Numbered from the stretch's first letter, positions 52,534 through 63,865 are shown. The stretch: 64,000 nt of DNA from Anoplopoma fimbria (GCF_027596085.1 NC_072460.1:1754651-1818650), one strand, 5' to 3'. Program-made: numbers and translations. Notes: a model not told the origin generated them from the sequence alone.

Positions 52534-53469
52534 GTACATGATGCGTCATCGGACCAGAAGGCGTGGTCGTAGTGTTGACTGCTCAGTCCAGACAGATGAC
52601 GACGAGGACAAGGCTGAGAACGAGCAACCAGTCCGACGAAGACGTTCCCGTTTCTCCCGGCACGCCGAGTCCAGTAACACTGGCACCAGCACTGCCGGCA
52701 CATCCACCACGGGTTCTGACTCCAAGAACGAAACTCCCAAGATGGTGTCCTCCAGTATTGCCGTCCAGACCATCAGGGAGATGTCTTGCCAGACGGAAGT
52801 GGAGCACTTGGGAAGAGTCTCCCCAGCAATCCATGTGACAGTACCAGACCCGAATAAAGTAGAGATTGTGCACTACATCTCCGGACCTGAGCGGACCCAA
52901 AAAGGACAGTCTCTAGCATGCCAGACCGACCCAGAAGCCCAGTCACAGGGTGTTGTAGCTCCCCAGCTCAGCGTGCCAACCACAGTGAGTCCATATTCTT
53001 CCTCTACCAGTACTGGAACGCAACAATCCGGTTCTGCCGACCTCCTGACCCAGCAGCGCCAGCAGCAGCACATTGCAGCAAACGCAGCCAAGTTTGAGCG
53101 CCGCCGCCCCGATCCGCTCGACATCAACTACCAGCCTCACAACCACCTCCACAACGAGTCTATCTCCAGCATCATCCGGCAGCAGCAGACAGCTCCCAAA
53201 TCCCCACAAGTCCTCTACTCTCCCGTCTCCCCGGTGTCCCCTCACCGCCTGCTGGAGACTTCTCTGTCCAGTGAGAGGCTGAACAAAGCCCATGTCACAC
53301 CTCAGCAGAAGTCCTACACAGCAGAGTCCCCCAGAGACACCCTTCTGTGCCCCGGCCAATTAAGAGCACCCAGAGGTCCATGTCAGACCCCAAGCCTCTC
53401 AGCCCCACCACAGACGAACACACCAAAGCTAGGCTGTCCCTCTACCAACAACAAGTGCTCCAGAGCCAG
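52534..53469 (+). CDS. bsn: Bassoon exon: second SVQTDD motif to Ser/Pro-rich region (one apparent frame break)
   Basis: The exon begins with the last base of the split Arg codon, then YMMRHRTRRRGRSVDCSVQT, DDDEDKAENEQPVRRRRSRF, SIAVQTIREMSCQTEVEHLG, RVSPAIHVTVPDPNKVEIVH, SLACQTDPEAQSQGVV, RRPDPLDINYQ, KSPQVLYSPVSPVSPHRLLE and LNKAHVTPQQKSYTAES. All have clear mammalian Bassoon counterparts. Around 53341-53352 the frame breaks: the other frame continues PRPIKSTQRSMSDPKPLSPT and RLSLYQQQVLQSQ, again matching the family and ending in phase 0 at CAG|GTAAAG. If read straight through, the frame leaves the exon as unrelated sequence and stops at 53473. Several Q-T-(D/E) motifs recur through the exon. 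Confidence 0.93.
53341..53352 (+). other. bsn: Apparent frame break 3
   Basis: The straight frame gives DTLLCPGQLRAP. The conserved frame gives PRPIKSTQRSMSDPKPLSPT. Either one missing base or an extra TG (CTGTGCCCC instead of CTGCCCC, giving TLLPRPIK) would reconcile them. The mammalian sequence reads TLPRPMK, so an inserted TG dinucleotide gives the cleanest alignment. Confidence 0.8.
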
Positions 53470-55730
53470 GTAAAGTCAATCAAACCATGCTGACACACAT
53501 AAGCACGAAAAAGAAATATAGAGTTAAGAGACTGAACCAATCAAAATCGATTCGGGGCACAGTCTAGAGAAGATATCTAAACAGTGGAGAGGTCATGTTA
53601 TCAGCAAGAAAGAGCAAAAGTCTTTTTCCGTATCGGCAATTTGTTCCTTATAAAACAGACGGCAAATCAGTGGTCAAACTTCATGCTAAAAAGTTGTTCA
53701 GTTAAAAAGCACCTCTACAGACTAGCATTCAATTAAAGTGTAGTGCAAAACATTATTTATATTTCAGCTTTCGTGGTCCTTTATTGGTTATAGAGCTTCA
53801 CATCACTAAACCTAATGGCAAAAAGAAGGTCTTCAAGTTTGCAGTAAAAAAGCACTCACAACCATCATCATCACAACTACACAACTACCACTGATTATGC
53901 ATCTCCCTAACTACCAAATATAGTGGATGTTTTGCTTTCTTTCCATTTATTCATGCTAATAATGCTGCCTAATGCCACAGTCCAAGAGAGGTCAGATGTC
54001 CAGGGCTTACTGCAGTAAATCACGTAACAAAATCAACAACATACAATTGATAAACCAATATAGAAACATCATTAACGTAATTAAAACCAGTTTATTAGAT
54101 TATATATTAATAAACGGGGAGGGCCCCAGCACAAGTTCACACAATCATTACCTTCGCTGTAGTCAATAGTTTGACTCTCTTTAATGTTGTTCAGTGGGGT
54201 CAAAACTTGCCAAAGGCATCAATACTAAATGGCCTCTATGTCACTTTGATTGAAATCATTACTTTCATTCTACTTTGCCGCTGTTTTTATTTTGTTAGTG
54301 CTATTAATGTTTTATGGGAATGCTATGATGACTAATTCCATTTACTGTGGATTTTTCAGATGTTTCTATTGTTTTGTTTTCTACATTCTTTAGGGCATAC
54401 AGACTTTAGATTTATATTAAGACCTTATTGAGTGTACTCCATCCCAAATTTATAACAAGTGACACCCACTCTTATGAAACAGTAGCTGCCATGAAAGTGA
54501 GAATCAAAGTGAGACCCCCTGTTGAGCTCTCTTGAGATATTGTGGGCCGTTATTATAGAAACCTTGGATGAAGAAATGTGTTCAACATCTCGCCCACAAA
54601 CTAACCCAATTTGATACTAAGCTAAGTAGCTAGGACATTTTTCTGCCTCTTAATTTTACTTCTGGTAGAGATCAATGATGGTAGTAGGGTTTAGGGCCAT
54701 ACCGCTCAAAAGCAGGTGGTATATACTGACCATAAATTCATGCTGCCAACCTCCAAATCCATAACTGAAAGGATTTATTTCTTGACAGTTGCAAGACAAT
54801 TTGTTACCACAATTAGTTTAGCTAAGCTTTTATAAAAAATACCATATAGTCCCACTCAGTGTGAAGAGGACAAACACCCAAATGTCCAGACCATCTCATT
54901 GATGGTCTGCATTGAACACATCCTTTTAAAGATAATTGTTTTGTGGTCATTATTTCAAAACAATAACGTTTGGAATAAAATAAAACATTTACTACGTCTC
55001 TTGTATTACATAATATGGGGCCTTGTTAAATCACAGAATTCTTAGAGCAACAACCAAGCAAAATGTTTCCAAAAGATGTAAGTTCTTTGTCCTCTAATAC
55101 AAACTGCACTCTTGTTCCCTGTTGTCTTTGTCTCTGTGTCTATATGTGTCTCCTTTGTCTTCCCTTTATATCCCTTTCGTTGCGTCCTCTCCTTGTTTCT
55201 TATGTTCCTTGACCTTTTTTATCTTTTTTGAGTTTTCCTCCCTCCTCTTCCTCCTGGTCTATTCGTCTGTTGGCCACAACATCTGTCCTTCCACCTCCTT
55301 CAACTTTCTCCTCCCACTGTGATCCCTCTCTATGGATCTACTTCTTCCATCTACTCTTTTTCTTTTTAATTTTCTCTTTCACCTACATCACTCTTTACCA
55401 CTTTTCCTCTCATCCCTATATGTGTTCTTTATTCTTCTTCTCGACTTTTTCTCTCCTTAATCGGGTCACCTTTCTTCATCTGCCACGTTTGTCTCTTTCC
55501 CTCCCACACCCCTGTCCATCTCACATTCACATTTGGTTTCTACAAATGTCCCATCTCTCTTCATTTACCTGGCTCACCATCCTATCACGATGATGTTTTC
55601 CACACTCCCCCGTTCTGCTATTTTGCCTCTCCTATCCCTTTCTTTGCATGCTTCTTTGTCTCTCCATATTGTCCTGCTCTCCCATCCTCCCACCCTCCCT
55701 CCCTCCCTATCTCTCCCCCTCCCCCACCCA

Positions 55731-55765
<35 letters not shown>

Positions 55766-55766
55766 G
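53470..55766 (+). other. bsn: bsn intron (2.3 kb), pyrimidine-rich 3' end
   Basis: The donor is GTAAAG at 53470 and the acceptor ends CTCTCTCTCCAG at 55766. From about 55120 to the acceptor the + strand is overwhelmingly C/T, ending in a (CT)n array at about 55735-55763 that serves as the polypyrimidine tract. The upstream part is AT-rich, with no recognised element. Confidence 0.9.
55735..55763 (+). repeat. (CT)n microsatellite acting as polypyrimidine tract
   Basis: A pure CT array of about 14 units ends three bases before the acceptor AG at 55765-55766. A slippage-prone repeat therefore forms the acceptor of the exon that encodes the RIM-BP ligand and third coiled coil. Confidence 0.9.
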
Positions 55767-58284
55767 CTGGCAGCTCTACAGCAGAGCTCACTGCTCCGCA
55801 AGGTCAAGCGAACCCTGCCTAGCCCTCCTCCAGACGAGACTACCACATCAGCTCACCTGCCCATGATGGCACCCGCCCTCCAACAGGTCTACCTGCCCTC
55901 CGTGCCCAGCCTCAAGCCCACCTCCAGGTCTGGGTTGGCTGCCAAAGCCAGCCTCCTCAAAGACCTCACCCACGAGCTGAAGGCCGTGGAGCAAGAGTCA
56001 ACCAAGCTTAGAAAGCAGCAAGCTGAACTGGAGGAAGAAGAGAAAGAAATTGATGCTAAGCTGAGATACCTAGAGCTGGGGATCCATCAAAGGAAAGAGA
56101 CACTGGTCAAGGAGAGGGAGAGGAGGGATATTGCCTACCTGAGGTGTATGGGGGACACAAGGGACTACATGTCTGACAGTGAGTTGAATAACCTACGTTT
56201 TGCAGCCGCAGCTGCATCACATGAGGCCAATGGGCTACTGTCAACGAGACCGAGCACCGCCCCTCTGAGTCAGTTCACCAGCGACCTAAACACATCAGCC
56301 CCGTACCCGCCCACCTCCTCCTTCCTCTCCTGTCAGTACCCCCAGAGCCAACCGGCAGCACCAATGCAGCAATCAAGTGTGCCGTACCAGTCTTCGACAT
56401 TCAACCAGCCTCCCTATCCCACAGTGTCTCAGTCCCAGGCACTGCCACAGCCCACGCCCCTCCAGAGCCATGTCCCACCACCTGGACCTTCTTACCAGTC
56501 TCAAACCTCCTACCCCTCCCACACCTATCCCCAAGCTCAGCCCCCATACCCCCAGACAGACATGGGGTTACCAGCTGCACCTCAGCCTCAGCCTCAGCCC
56601 CAACCGGGGCATACGGGTTTTGGACCTGCACCGCCTGGTCAGCCCCCATACCCCACCCACAGCTCACCCTATCCCAGCGCTGTGTCCTCCTACCCCAGCC
56701 AGACCACCCCATACCCTGGGCAGCCCCAAGCTGATATCCTGACAGTCCATCCAGGAAGACCAAGGCAGACATCGCTGGCCGATCTGGAGCACAAGATGCC
56801 CACCAATTATGAGACGATCAGCAATCCCACAGTTGTGGTCACCACCACCGCCCAGGACGCCGCCTATTCCAGTGCAGCCCCCTCTTATGGTCAGTACACT
56901 GGTTCGACTACCATGGCCAACTCTTATGGGCTATATGGGTCAGGACCAGTTTCCAGCAGCTACGGTGGGTACTCTACCATGCCACCTAGTACATATGCCC
57001 AGTATACTTCATCCTCAGCTAATTCATATGGCCAGTACACCACAACCACTGCTAATACTTATGGGTACACCACCACCACAGCCAGTGCATATGGACAGTA
57101 CACTTCCACAGTCTCCAACGCATATGGGCACTCTGTAGACAGTCCTTCCACATACAACAATGCAGATGGGATGTACGGGGCTCCTGGCTTAGAGCAGAAC
57201 ATCCCAAGAAACTACATGATGATTGACGACGTCAGTGAGCTTACGGCGAAAGACGGGCTGCTGGGCACGACGACAGGGGACATGATGCATCATGGTGGCA
57301 GTGGGCGCTACCCGGGCGACATCCACGGCCACAGCACCACCACTGGCAGCACCACGCGTGGGGGAATTGGCAGCTCCTCGTACGGCAGGACACCTGAAGA
57401 GGAAGCAGCGATGCAGGAAGAGCTGTACGACCACCACGGCAGGGGTAAGAGCAGCTACAGGCACGGATCTCTAGGGGGCAGCAGCAGCAGCGTGGGCTCT
57501 AGCATGGGTGGGGGATCCTCCTATTACTATGACTACGACTGCAAACATGGCAGCATCCGCTCTGGGGTGCAGAAACCATCGTCGTCCAGCAGAAGCCTTC
57601 TGGCTCCTGCTGTCATGTCCACCAAGCGCAGCAAGCACAGGAAGCTGGGGAGTATGGAGCAGAAAATCTCCAAGTTTTCCCCCATTGAGGAGGCTCGGGA
57701 TGTGGAGGCAGACCTGGCCTCCTACTCCTCAGCGACTGTTGGGGCTTACCCGGTCTCTCATGTTCGAGGGCGCAAGCTGATCGAAGATTACGGCTTCAAG
57801 AAGAATACCTGCGAGGGCGGCAGTGGCACCGCTCATGGTAGTCGATACTATGGTTCAGCGGTGGAGGAGGACGATCGGATTTACTACACCTCCACCGGCC
57901 GCTCCCGTTCCACCGGCTACGGCATGGACAAGATCTCAGCCAGAGACTACTCAGGGTATCGCAGCCGATCCTACGAGAGGGACGACCGCTCCTACCGATC
58001 TGGCTACAGCCGGGGGCGCCACCCAACCCGGCAGTACTCTGAAGAGGAGAGCCCACTCAGTCCCCTGAGGAGGTTCATGGGTTCGGGGCGCTCATCCAGC
58101 TTAGGTCCCGACCCGTACGACAGTCGCAGCAGTAGATATCATTACTATTACGGCCAGTATGGTTCCAGCCACTCGCTGCCAGATGTACAAGACCACATAC
58201 GAGACCTTCCCAGGACACATGTCTACAAATCGGATGATACATACATTATAGACGATTATCATTGCGCTGTGTCAGACAGCGAAG
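55767..58284 (+). CDS. bsn: Bassoon exon: RIM-BP ligand, third coiled coil, SYGQ array
   Basis: This exon has 839 codons plus one base, all in one open frame. It starts LAALQQSSLLRKVKRTLPSP; the RTLPSPPP core is the mammalian ligand for the SH3 domains of RIM-binding protein, which links Bassoon to presynaptic calcium channels. The third coiled coil follows (ASLLKDLTHELKAVEQES, TKLRKQQAELEEEEKEIDAK, LRYLELGIHQRKETL; about 55940-56130), the CAST/ELKS-binding part in mammals. Then come a P/Q/Y-rich stretch, RPRQTSLADLEHKMPTNYE, a tyrosine-rich SYGQYT array (56880-57140), LEQNIPRNYMMIDDVSELT, KRSKHRKLGSMEQKISKFSP and SHSLPDVQDHIRDL. It ends DDYHCAVSDSE plus one base at GAAG|GTAATT. Frame reading upstream of 55767 is intron and not coding. 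Confidence 0.96.
56880..57140 (+). repeat. bsn: Coding SYGQYT-type low-complexity array
   Basis: About ten imperfect units of the form (S/A/T)-Y-G-(Q/L/G/Y)-Y-(T/G), such as SYGQYTGST, SYGLYGSG, SYGGYST, TYAQYTSS, SYGQYTTT, TYGYTTTT and AYGQYTST, are separated by Ser/Thr spacers. The composition (Tyr, Gly, Gln, Ser/Thr) is that of prion-like domains such as those of FUS-family proteins. Confidence 0.85.
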
Positions 58285-59181
58285 GTAATTGTGGGAGCTG
58301 AACGCCCACTCTCAATACCTTCTACTGCCCCCATCGTTTATCTAAACGTCCCCCACCCACCCAGAGGCTAGGCTTAGCAAAGAGAAAGCGAAAGAAAGAC
58401 AGAGATAGCCGTTGCATGCTGGTATTTTCTTCTTCCTGAGAGTCACTTGGAGCTCTCTTATCAGTGGACTGCTGTCTGTCTGTCTGCCTGCCTTTCCGTC
58501 CTTCCGCCTGTTCGTCCAGTCGTCTGTCTGTCCAATACTCGCATGGTTCTTCGGCGTGGTCGTTTTCTCCGTTCGCTACACTCTGATTCACTTGAAAGGT
58601 CTTCTTTGCACGACACAGATGGATTGTTTTTTCTTTACAGGGTCTTATTTTCAGTTCTGTCATGGGCATTGTTTGTGTGTGTTTTAATTTACGAATTCTT
58701 TGTTAACACTGCAAAAAAGTCCATCACAGTCAATTCTATATTTACACCTTATCTTTCAGAGAGCCAGAACTATTGTCTCACTGCAACAATTTACCCATAG
58801 GCCTTTTCATACCATAAATAATTTGCTTGGCAATTGTAATGTCTGTGCAGCATAAAGTTATTTTCCATGTCATAAGCTTTGAAATTGAAGCTGTAACATT
58901 TTTGCGCAAAAAACAGCTGCCATAACGGACAGTTTTGCAGTGTTTGTTTTATCCTGTCTATATTGTCTTTTAATGTGTGAAGTCGACGTGAAGTGTAAAC
59001 TGCATGAATGTAAAACTTTTATTTTTATTTTCTGCCTTTCCTTCTGTGTCTTCTCCCTCCTATTCTTTTCTTTTGCATGGGTATGGTCTTCTTCTTCCTG
59101 TCTCCTTCCTTCTCTCAGCCTGCATGCCGCTGTCTCCAAACGACATGGAGATTGACTGTGATCTGCTCTCGGTTTCCAAAG
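58285..59181 (+). other. bsn: bsn intron (0.8-0.9 kb) with two possible acceptors
   Basis: The donor is GTAATT at 58285. A strong acceptor (CTTCCTTCTCTCAG) ends at 59118 and a weaker one (TCGGTTTCCAAAG) ends at 59181. If the intron is retained, translation adds only GNCGS before a stop at 58299-58301. The remainder has no recognised element. Confidence 0.85.
59119..59181 (+). CDS. bsn: Optional 21-residue extension of the next Bassoon exon
   Basis: Using the stronger upstream acceptor adds exactly 63 bases in frame. These encode ACMPLSPNDMEIDCDLLSVS followed by Lys, between VSDSE and AYHLGQEETDW. Mammalian Bassoon joins VSDSE directly to AYHLGQEETDW, so the downstream acceptor gives the canonical product. 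Which is used cannot be told from DNA. Confidence 0.5.
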
Positions 59182-59682
59182 CCTACCATCTGGGCCAAGA
59201 AGAAACGGACTGGTTTGAGAAGCCACGCGCCAGTTCTCGACACTACGGAGGCAGCCACTCAACTGGGAGGAGCCGGCACGGTGTCAAGCATACCTACCAT
59301 GATTATGATGAGCCTCCTGAGGAGGACCTGTGGCCCCAGGATGAGTACGGCCACGGAGGGCGTCACTCTGCATCCCGTGACCACAGGCACCAAGGCAGCT
59401 CTGGCCGTCACTCATCCGCATCACGTCATTCAGATGAACCGAGGTCCTCGAGGTCAACCAAGGGGCACCCCAAAGACCCGTCAATGCGCCAAGACCCCTC
59501 AGCACGATCCTCATCTACAGGGAGGCGTGGTGAGTCCAGGTCTGGAGGGTACCACGCTTCAGATTATCCCAGAGATCCGTCTGGGCACCACCACGGACAG
59601 CGCTCCTCCAGACAGGGGGACCCCCACCGTTCTTCACGTAGCAAGTCCCAGCAGCAAGTGGACATGCAGGGCCAACCACCTG
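59182..59682 (+). CDS. bsn: Bassoon exon: AYHLGQEETDW and His/Ser/Arg-rich tail segment
   Basis: With the split Ala codon, this exon gives 167 codons plus one base. It encodes AYHLGQEETDWFEKPRASSR, VKHTYHDYDEPPEEDLWPQD and EYGHGGRHSASRDHRHQGSS, then a Ser/Arg/His-rich stretch with RSSRSKSQQQVDMQGQPP. It ends CCTG|GTAAAT (phase 1). The order matches mammalian Bassoon (AYHLGQEETDWFDKPRDARS, HSYHDYDEPPEEGLWPHDE). The strongly basic, disordered composition is usual for this part of the protein. Extension past 59682 to 59714 is intron read-through. Confidence 0.95.
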
Positions 59683-61452
59683 GTAAATACAGGACACCTT
59701 TACACCGCGTTTAAAATGCTGTGCTACTGTATGTCAGGAGTGATAGCATTACATTTGCACTCTCAGAGTAGAAGTTATTATTTATAGCCCTTCATCTCCA
59801 TTTTATCTCAGAATATTTGACTGAAGAGAAAAATGCTATCGAACTAATTGTTTGTTGATAACTCAACTAACTGAACGATGACAGATTTATACAAAATGTA
59901 ACTGAAATACTGAAATATTGGTACAATGAGTGTTATACATTATGTCATTTGACCAATATGTTTAAGAAGTAGTAGAAGAAGAGACATTCAAAAGTAATCT
60001 GCTCATTCAATTTTATTACTAGAACAATATTAGACCTCATTCAGATTCGGGCCAGTGTAGGCGGTCTGGCGCCTCTCCAGAATGAGCAGTGGTGCCAAAA
60101 AGTCAAATTATATGTCTGTGCCTTGAAGTAACAGATATTTCCAGTTCACATTTAAGTCAATTCAATTTTATTTATACAGCCCAATATCTGTACAGCATGC
60201 GACAGCCACTAGACCTTTGATTCAGATGAAGAAAAAACACACCCAAAAGAAGAAAACATTCACACACATACCAGAAAGGAATCAAACACACAAAGGGAAA
60301 GACAAGATCCAGATCCCAAACATCTGGAATGAGGCACCGACATTCAGGGGAGAGAGAGGGGTCCCAGGACGGCAGGAGAGCATTGATTACATGACTGAGT
60401 ATAATATGCCCAAGTGATGAAATATAAAGAGAGAAAGCAAAGGGACATAGAAACAGAGCCCTGAGATTCTCCAAATATCATATAAGAAAAATGTTTGTCG
60501 TTAGGTGTCCTGTGTTCTTTCAGATAAGGCAGGACTTTAACCAAGCAAGAGCAATCCCAAATTTTGAAAAAAGGGTTGTTTTTAATTTATGGTCTCTTGT
60601 TATTGATCGGTGAGCTACACACATTGTTCAGTCACCCTGGATAAATAAGACCATGAACTGTATTGGCTAAATAAGTGAAAACGTGTATTTCTACAGAAGC
60701 ATTGTAGACACTCACATTATTACTGGAGCAATATAAACTGGGATTATTGGATAAATTCCCTGTGAATTTCTTGCTTAGATCTGAGGGAGAAATATTTAAT
60801 TCCCCTGGTTGTTCGGACTGAGATTTACTTTTACAAGCAACTGTCCCATCAGTGATCAACAATTTTTAATTAACTATATCAAGCGTAACTTTTCCAAAAG
60901 AAAATGCTGTCTCCCAGGGCAACATTGTGACTGTGTTCTTAGCAGTGTACACATTAACTAGCTGGTTAGATCTTTGGTCACAACATTTGTTGCATTTCCT
61001 TCTCTCTTTCATTGCTGCTTCACTGGTTAATTGCTACTGTAAACACTGTATTAAATGACATCCATTATAATAATAAGAAAGCCTCTCTGTAAATAAATAC
61101 TGCAGTTCCAGTTTCACAAAAGAAAAAGTTTCTCAGAGGCTTGGATAAGTTCGACCTCACTGACTGGAGCTTATCAGTCGATGTTTTCTATCTAGGAACT
61201 GCTCACATGAGAAGAGGAACGGTTTTTCGAAGATCACAGATGTATCGAGTAAATATTTTTGGCAACTTTAAGCTGTCAGTCATTCCCTGCATTTAAAGGC
61301 CTGCAGGGTTCAGAGTATTGCTGATATTTTATCTGGTGACTGTTGAATTTCTGTCCTATCGTTTAGCAGTTACTAGTTTCCGTAAGGTGAGACGATTTTG
61401 GAACAATGAGCACAACACTTTCAATTTAAAAAAAATGTCTTCCTTCATCCAG
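59683..61452 (+). other. bsn: bsn intron (1.8 kb)
   Basis: The donor is GTAAAT at 59683 and the acceptor is GTCTTCCTTCATCCAG at 61452. It contains an old interspersed repeat (60151-60405) and otherwise AT-rich sequence. Confidence 0.9.
60151..60405 (+). mobile_element. Degenerate teleost interspersed repeat (TTCAATTTTATTTATA type)
   Basis: It begins AGTCAATTCAATTTTATTTA and TACAGCCCAATATC, followed by GATTCAGATGAAGAAAAAAC and GGGGTCCCAGGACGGCAGGA. This is the order of a repeat that is abundant in fish genomes. Heavily diverged. Confidence 0.6.
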
Positions 61453-61790
61453 GCTCCTCCAGGTCTGGCAGCTCTACACGGGCTCAGGGCCCCGCTGGAG
61501 GGCCTACTGGATCAGGGCGACAGGGTGGTCCTGGTTCCCAGACAGACGGAGCTCCAGGACAGAGGACCCAGCTCCAACAGCAAGCCCAGACATCAGCGGC
61601 CAGGTCAGGGCAGCCTGGTCCCGCAGGGACCACCGGCCCTCAGCAGCAGCCCCCAGCCCAGGGACAAGGCATGGGTATGGGCATGGGCATGGGGCAAGGC
61701 CAGGCCAAGCCAGGGCAGATGGGTCCAGCAGGTGGACCCATGGGTCAGACCAGGCAGATAGGTCCTGCAGGAACCACGCCAGCCACCATG
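61453..61790 (+). CDS. bsn: Bassoon exon: Gly/Gln/Pro-rich C-terminal region
   Basis: Joined to the preceding G, this exon gives 113 codons and ends in phase 0 at ACCATG|GTGAGT. It encodes GSSRSGSSTRAQGPAGGPTG and then RQGGPGSQTDGAPGQRTQLQ, a G-M-G-M-G-M-G-M-G-Q repeat, PGQMGPAGGPMGQTRQIGPA and GTTPATM. Frame choice follows from phase continuity and from the Q/G/P-rich composition of the mammalian C-terminal region. A frame that is open from 61318 through this exon gives unrelated sequence. Confidence 0.9.
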
Positions 61791-63865
61791 GTGAGTACAG
61801 AGAGGGAAGACTGGCAGTAGAGAGAAGTAGAACATCAGAATGTTAGAAGACTTGCAGTGTTTGTTTTTTGTATTTTATGAATATGACAAACCTGTCGTTA
61901 AATATGTTGTCATGTTCATGTAACAAACCATTTTGATCAGGAAGTTGTTGTCTCTCTTTCTATCCGTTCATTCATCCCTCAAGGCCCAATCCTACTCTTT
62001 CTACCTGTCATCTATTTTTCCTCATCTCTTCCCTTCACCTCTTCCTGGTTTCCAGACTGTTTTCACCATCAGCCCTCGCTTTCCCTCACTCCCCCGTGTC
62101 CCTCCATGCGCCCAGAGATAAGAGCTAGTCCATCTCCTCCCAGTTCAGAGGGTTTATTTAAATTCCGCTGTGCCTCTGTTGGCAGGCCTTATTTAACACT
62201 GTGATTAACACAGAGGCAACTGATAACTAAACATAGATGATTCACTGTCTGCTAGACGCTCGAGAAATTGGCACTCAAAATGTACGATTGCACCCTGCGT
62301 TTACGCCATAATCATAAATCCATGCAAATGTATTTGCTATTGGAGGTGAATAATCTGATTATGACCTTTAACATTAAGATTCAAGTCTCTTCCTGAAATG
62401 TTTCTGTATCTAGTAGATACATGAATGAGTTGCCAATGAAGTTTGTAACGTCACTGTCACCATGACCAGTAATTATTCACAATGGGTTTTCACGGTTGAT
62501 ATTGCTGCAGCAGGTAAGCAAAGTAAAATAATTAATATGGTCTGATATCAAATTATGCAGGAATATGTCTTGGAAATTATCCAGAAAGCTCTGCTGTGGA
62601 ATAGCCACGACAAAAAGCCATAAACTGTCGTGTCATTTCATTATTATTCAGTCTGCAAACTCATACACTAACACTCTTATGTGAGGCCCATTGTGTAATT
62701 AAAAGCATTTACCAAGTGGCTGTAAATAACGAAATGCTGTATGCTGCACGGTGCATAATAATGCACCAGTGCTTCTCTGCTGCAGCTAAACTGGATTCAG
62801 TGTCTGTCAAGTATATTTATGGAGTGTTTATAAGCAGAGGTGGCACAAAGAGCTTTACAGAAAACTCTTAACACAAAGTAAGAACATAAAAACTGGGTTT
62901 TCCGTGTTCAGATAGAACTAACTGTGACAGCGATGGATATCAGTAAAGGTCTGGTCTGTTTCTTTCCTGAAGCTATTCTCTTTTGGTGCAGCAGTCACTG
63001 TAATTTAGTCCTTAAATGATGAGGGTTAAAAGAAAAGCTTTCAAACTGCTCACAGTGACTCGACAGTTATAAAAATATACGAACCAGTCCGCTCTGATAA
63101 AGAGATAAAGTGGGACAATGATGCAGGAAAATGTGGAACATCTACAGCCATATTTATAATTGTTTTTGTTGATTTACCTAGCCCTCAGATGGCTATTTCC
63201 AGCGGGGAAAGTTCACCCAAGTCACACAATTGTTATTTATAATTCCCAGTATTAAAATAAATGCATAAAAGTGAGGTAAAATCAGTTCAAAAGTAGTTGA
63301 ATTATTACAACAATGTCCATTTTATCTGAAATCGGGGAGAGAGGTTGAACCAAAATTATAATAATTAATGTATTAATAGAATTGATTAATCACAACAAAA
63401 AAATCTATCATCAAATGACAGATTGAAACGATGAAATCTTTTATTTGATTTTATTTATTTTTTCAATTGTCAAAATTTTGAAAAAATAACAAAAATAAAA
63501 ATACAATGATGAAATCCAAACAAAAATAATCTTGGAAGATAACCGACAGTTGACGGTGTTGACGGTGTTGACACTCATCATTCATGTCATTCAGTAAGAT
63601 GTCACAACACAATAGGGGAGCAGCTTTCTCTGTCACCTTCTGTCAGTCTCTTAACCTCTTACTTTTTCCTCTCTTTTCTTTCTGTCTTCTGTTTTGTTAA
63701 TATCTACGAGCTATTTCTCCCCCACTCTCTTCAATTATCAGCAGTTTTACTATGAAGAGGTTTATGCAGCACTGAGAGGCTAGTGTTAGTAAATGATGAG
63801 CAATGGTTACTCCTGCTGTTTTATCTTCTCATACTCTCTCTCTCTCTCTCTCTATGTCTCTGCAG
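61791..63865 (+). other. bsn: bsn intron (2.1 kb)
   Basis: The donor is GTGAGT at 61791 and the acceptor is ATGTCTCTGCAG at 63865. A short (TC)n at 63835-63853 lies just upstream of the acceptor. The rest is AT-rich with nothing recognised. Confidence 0.9.
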
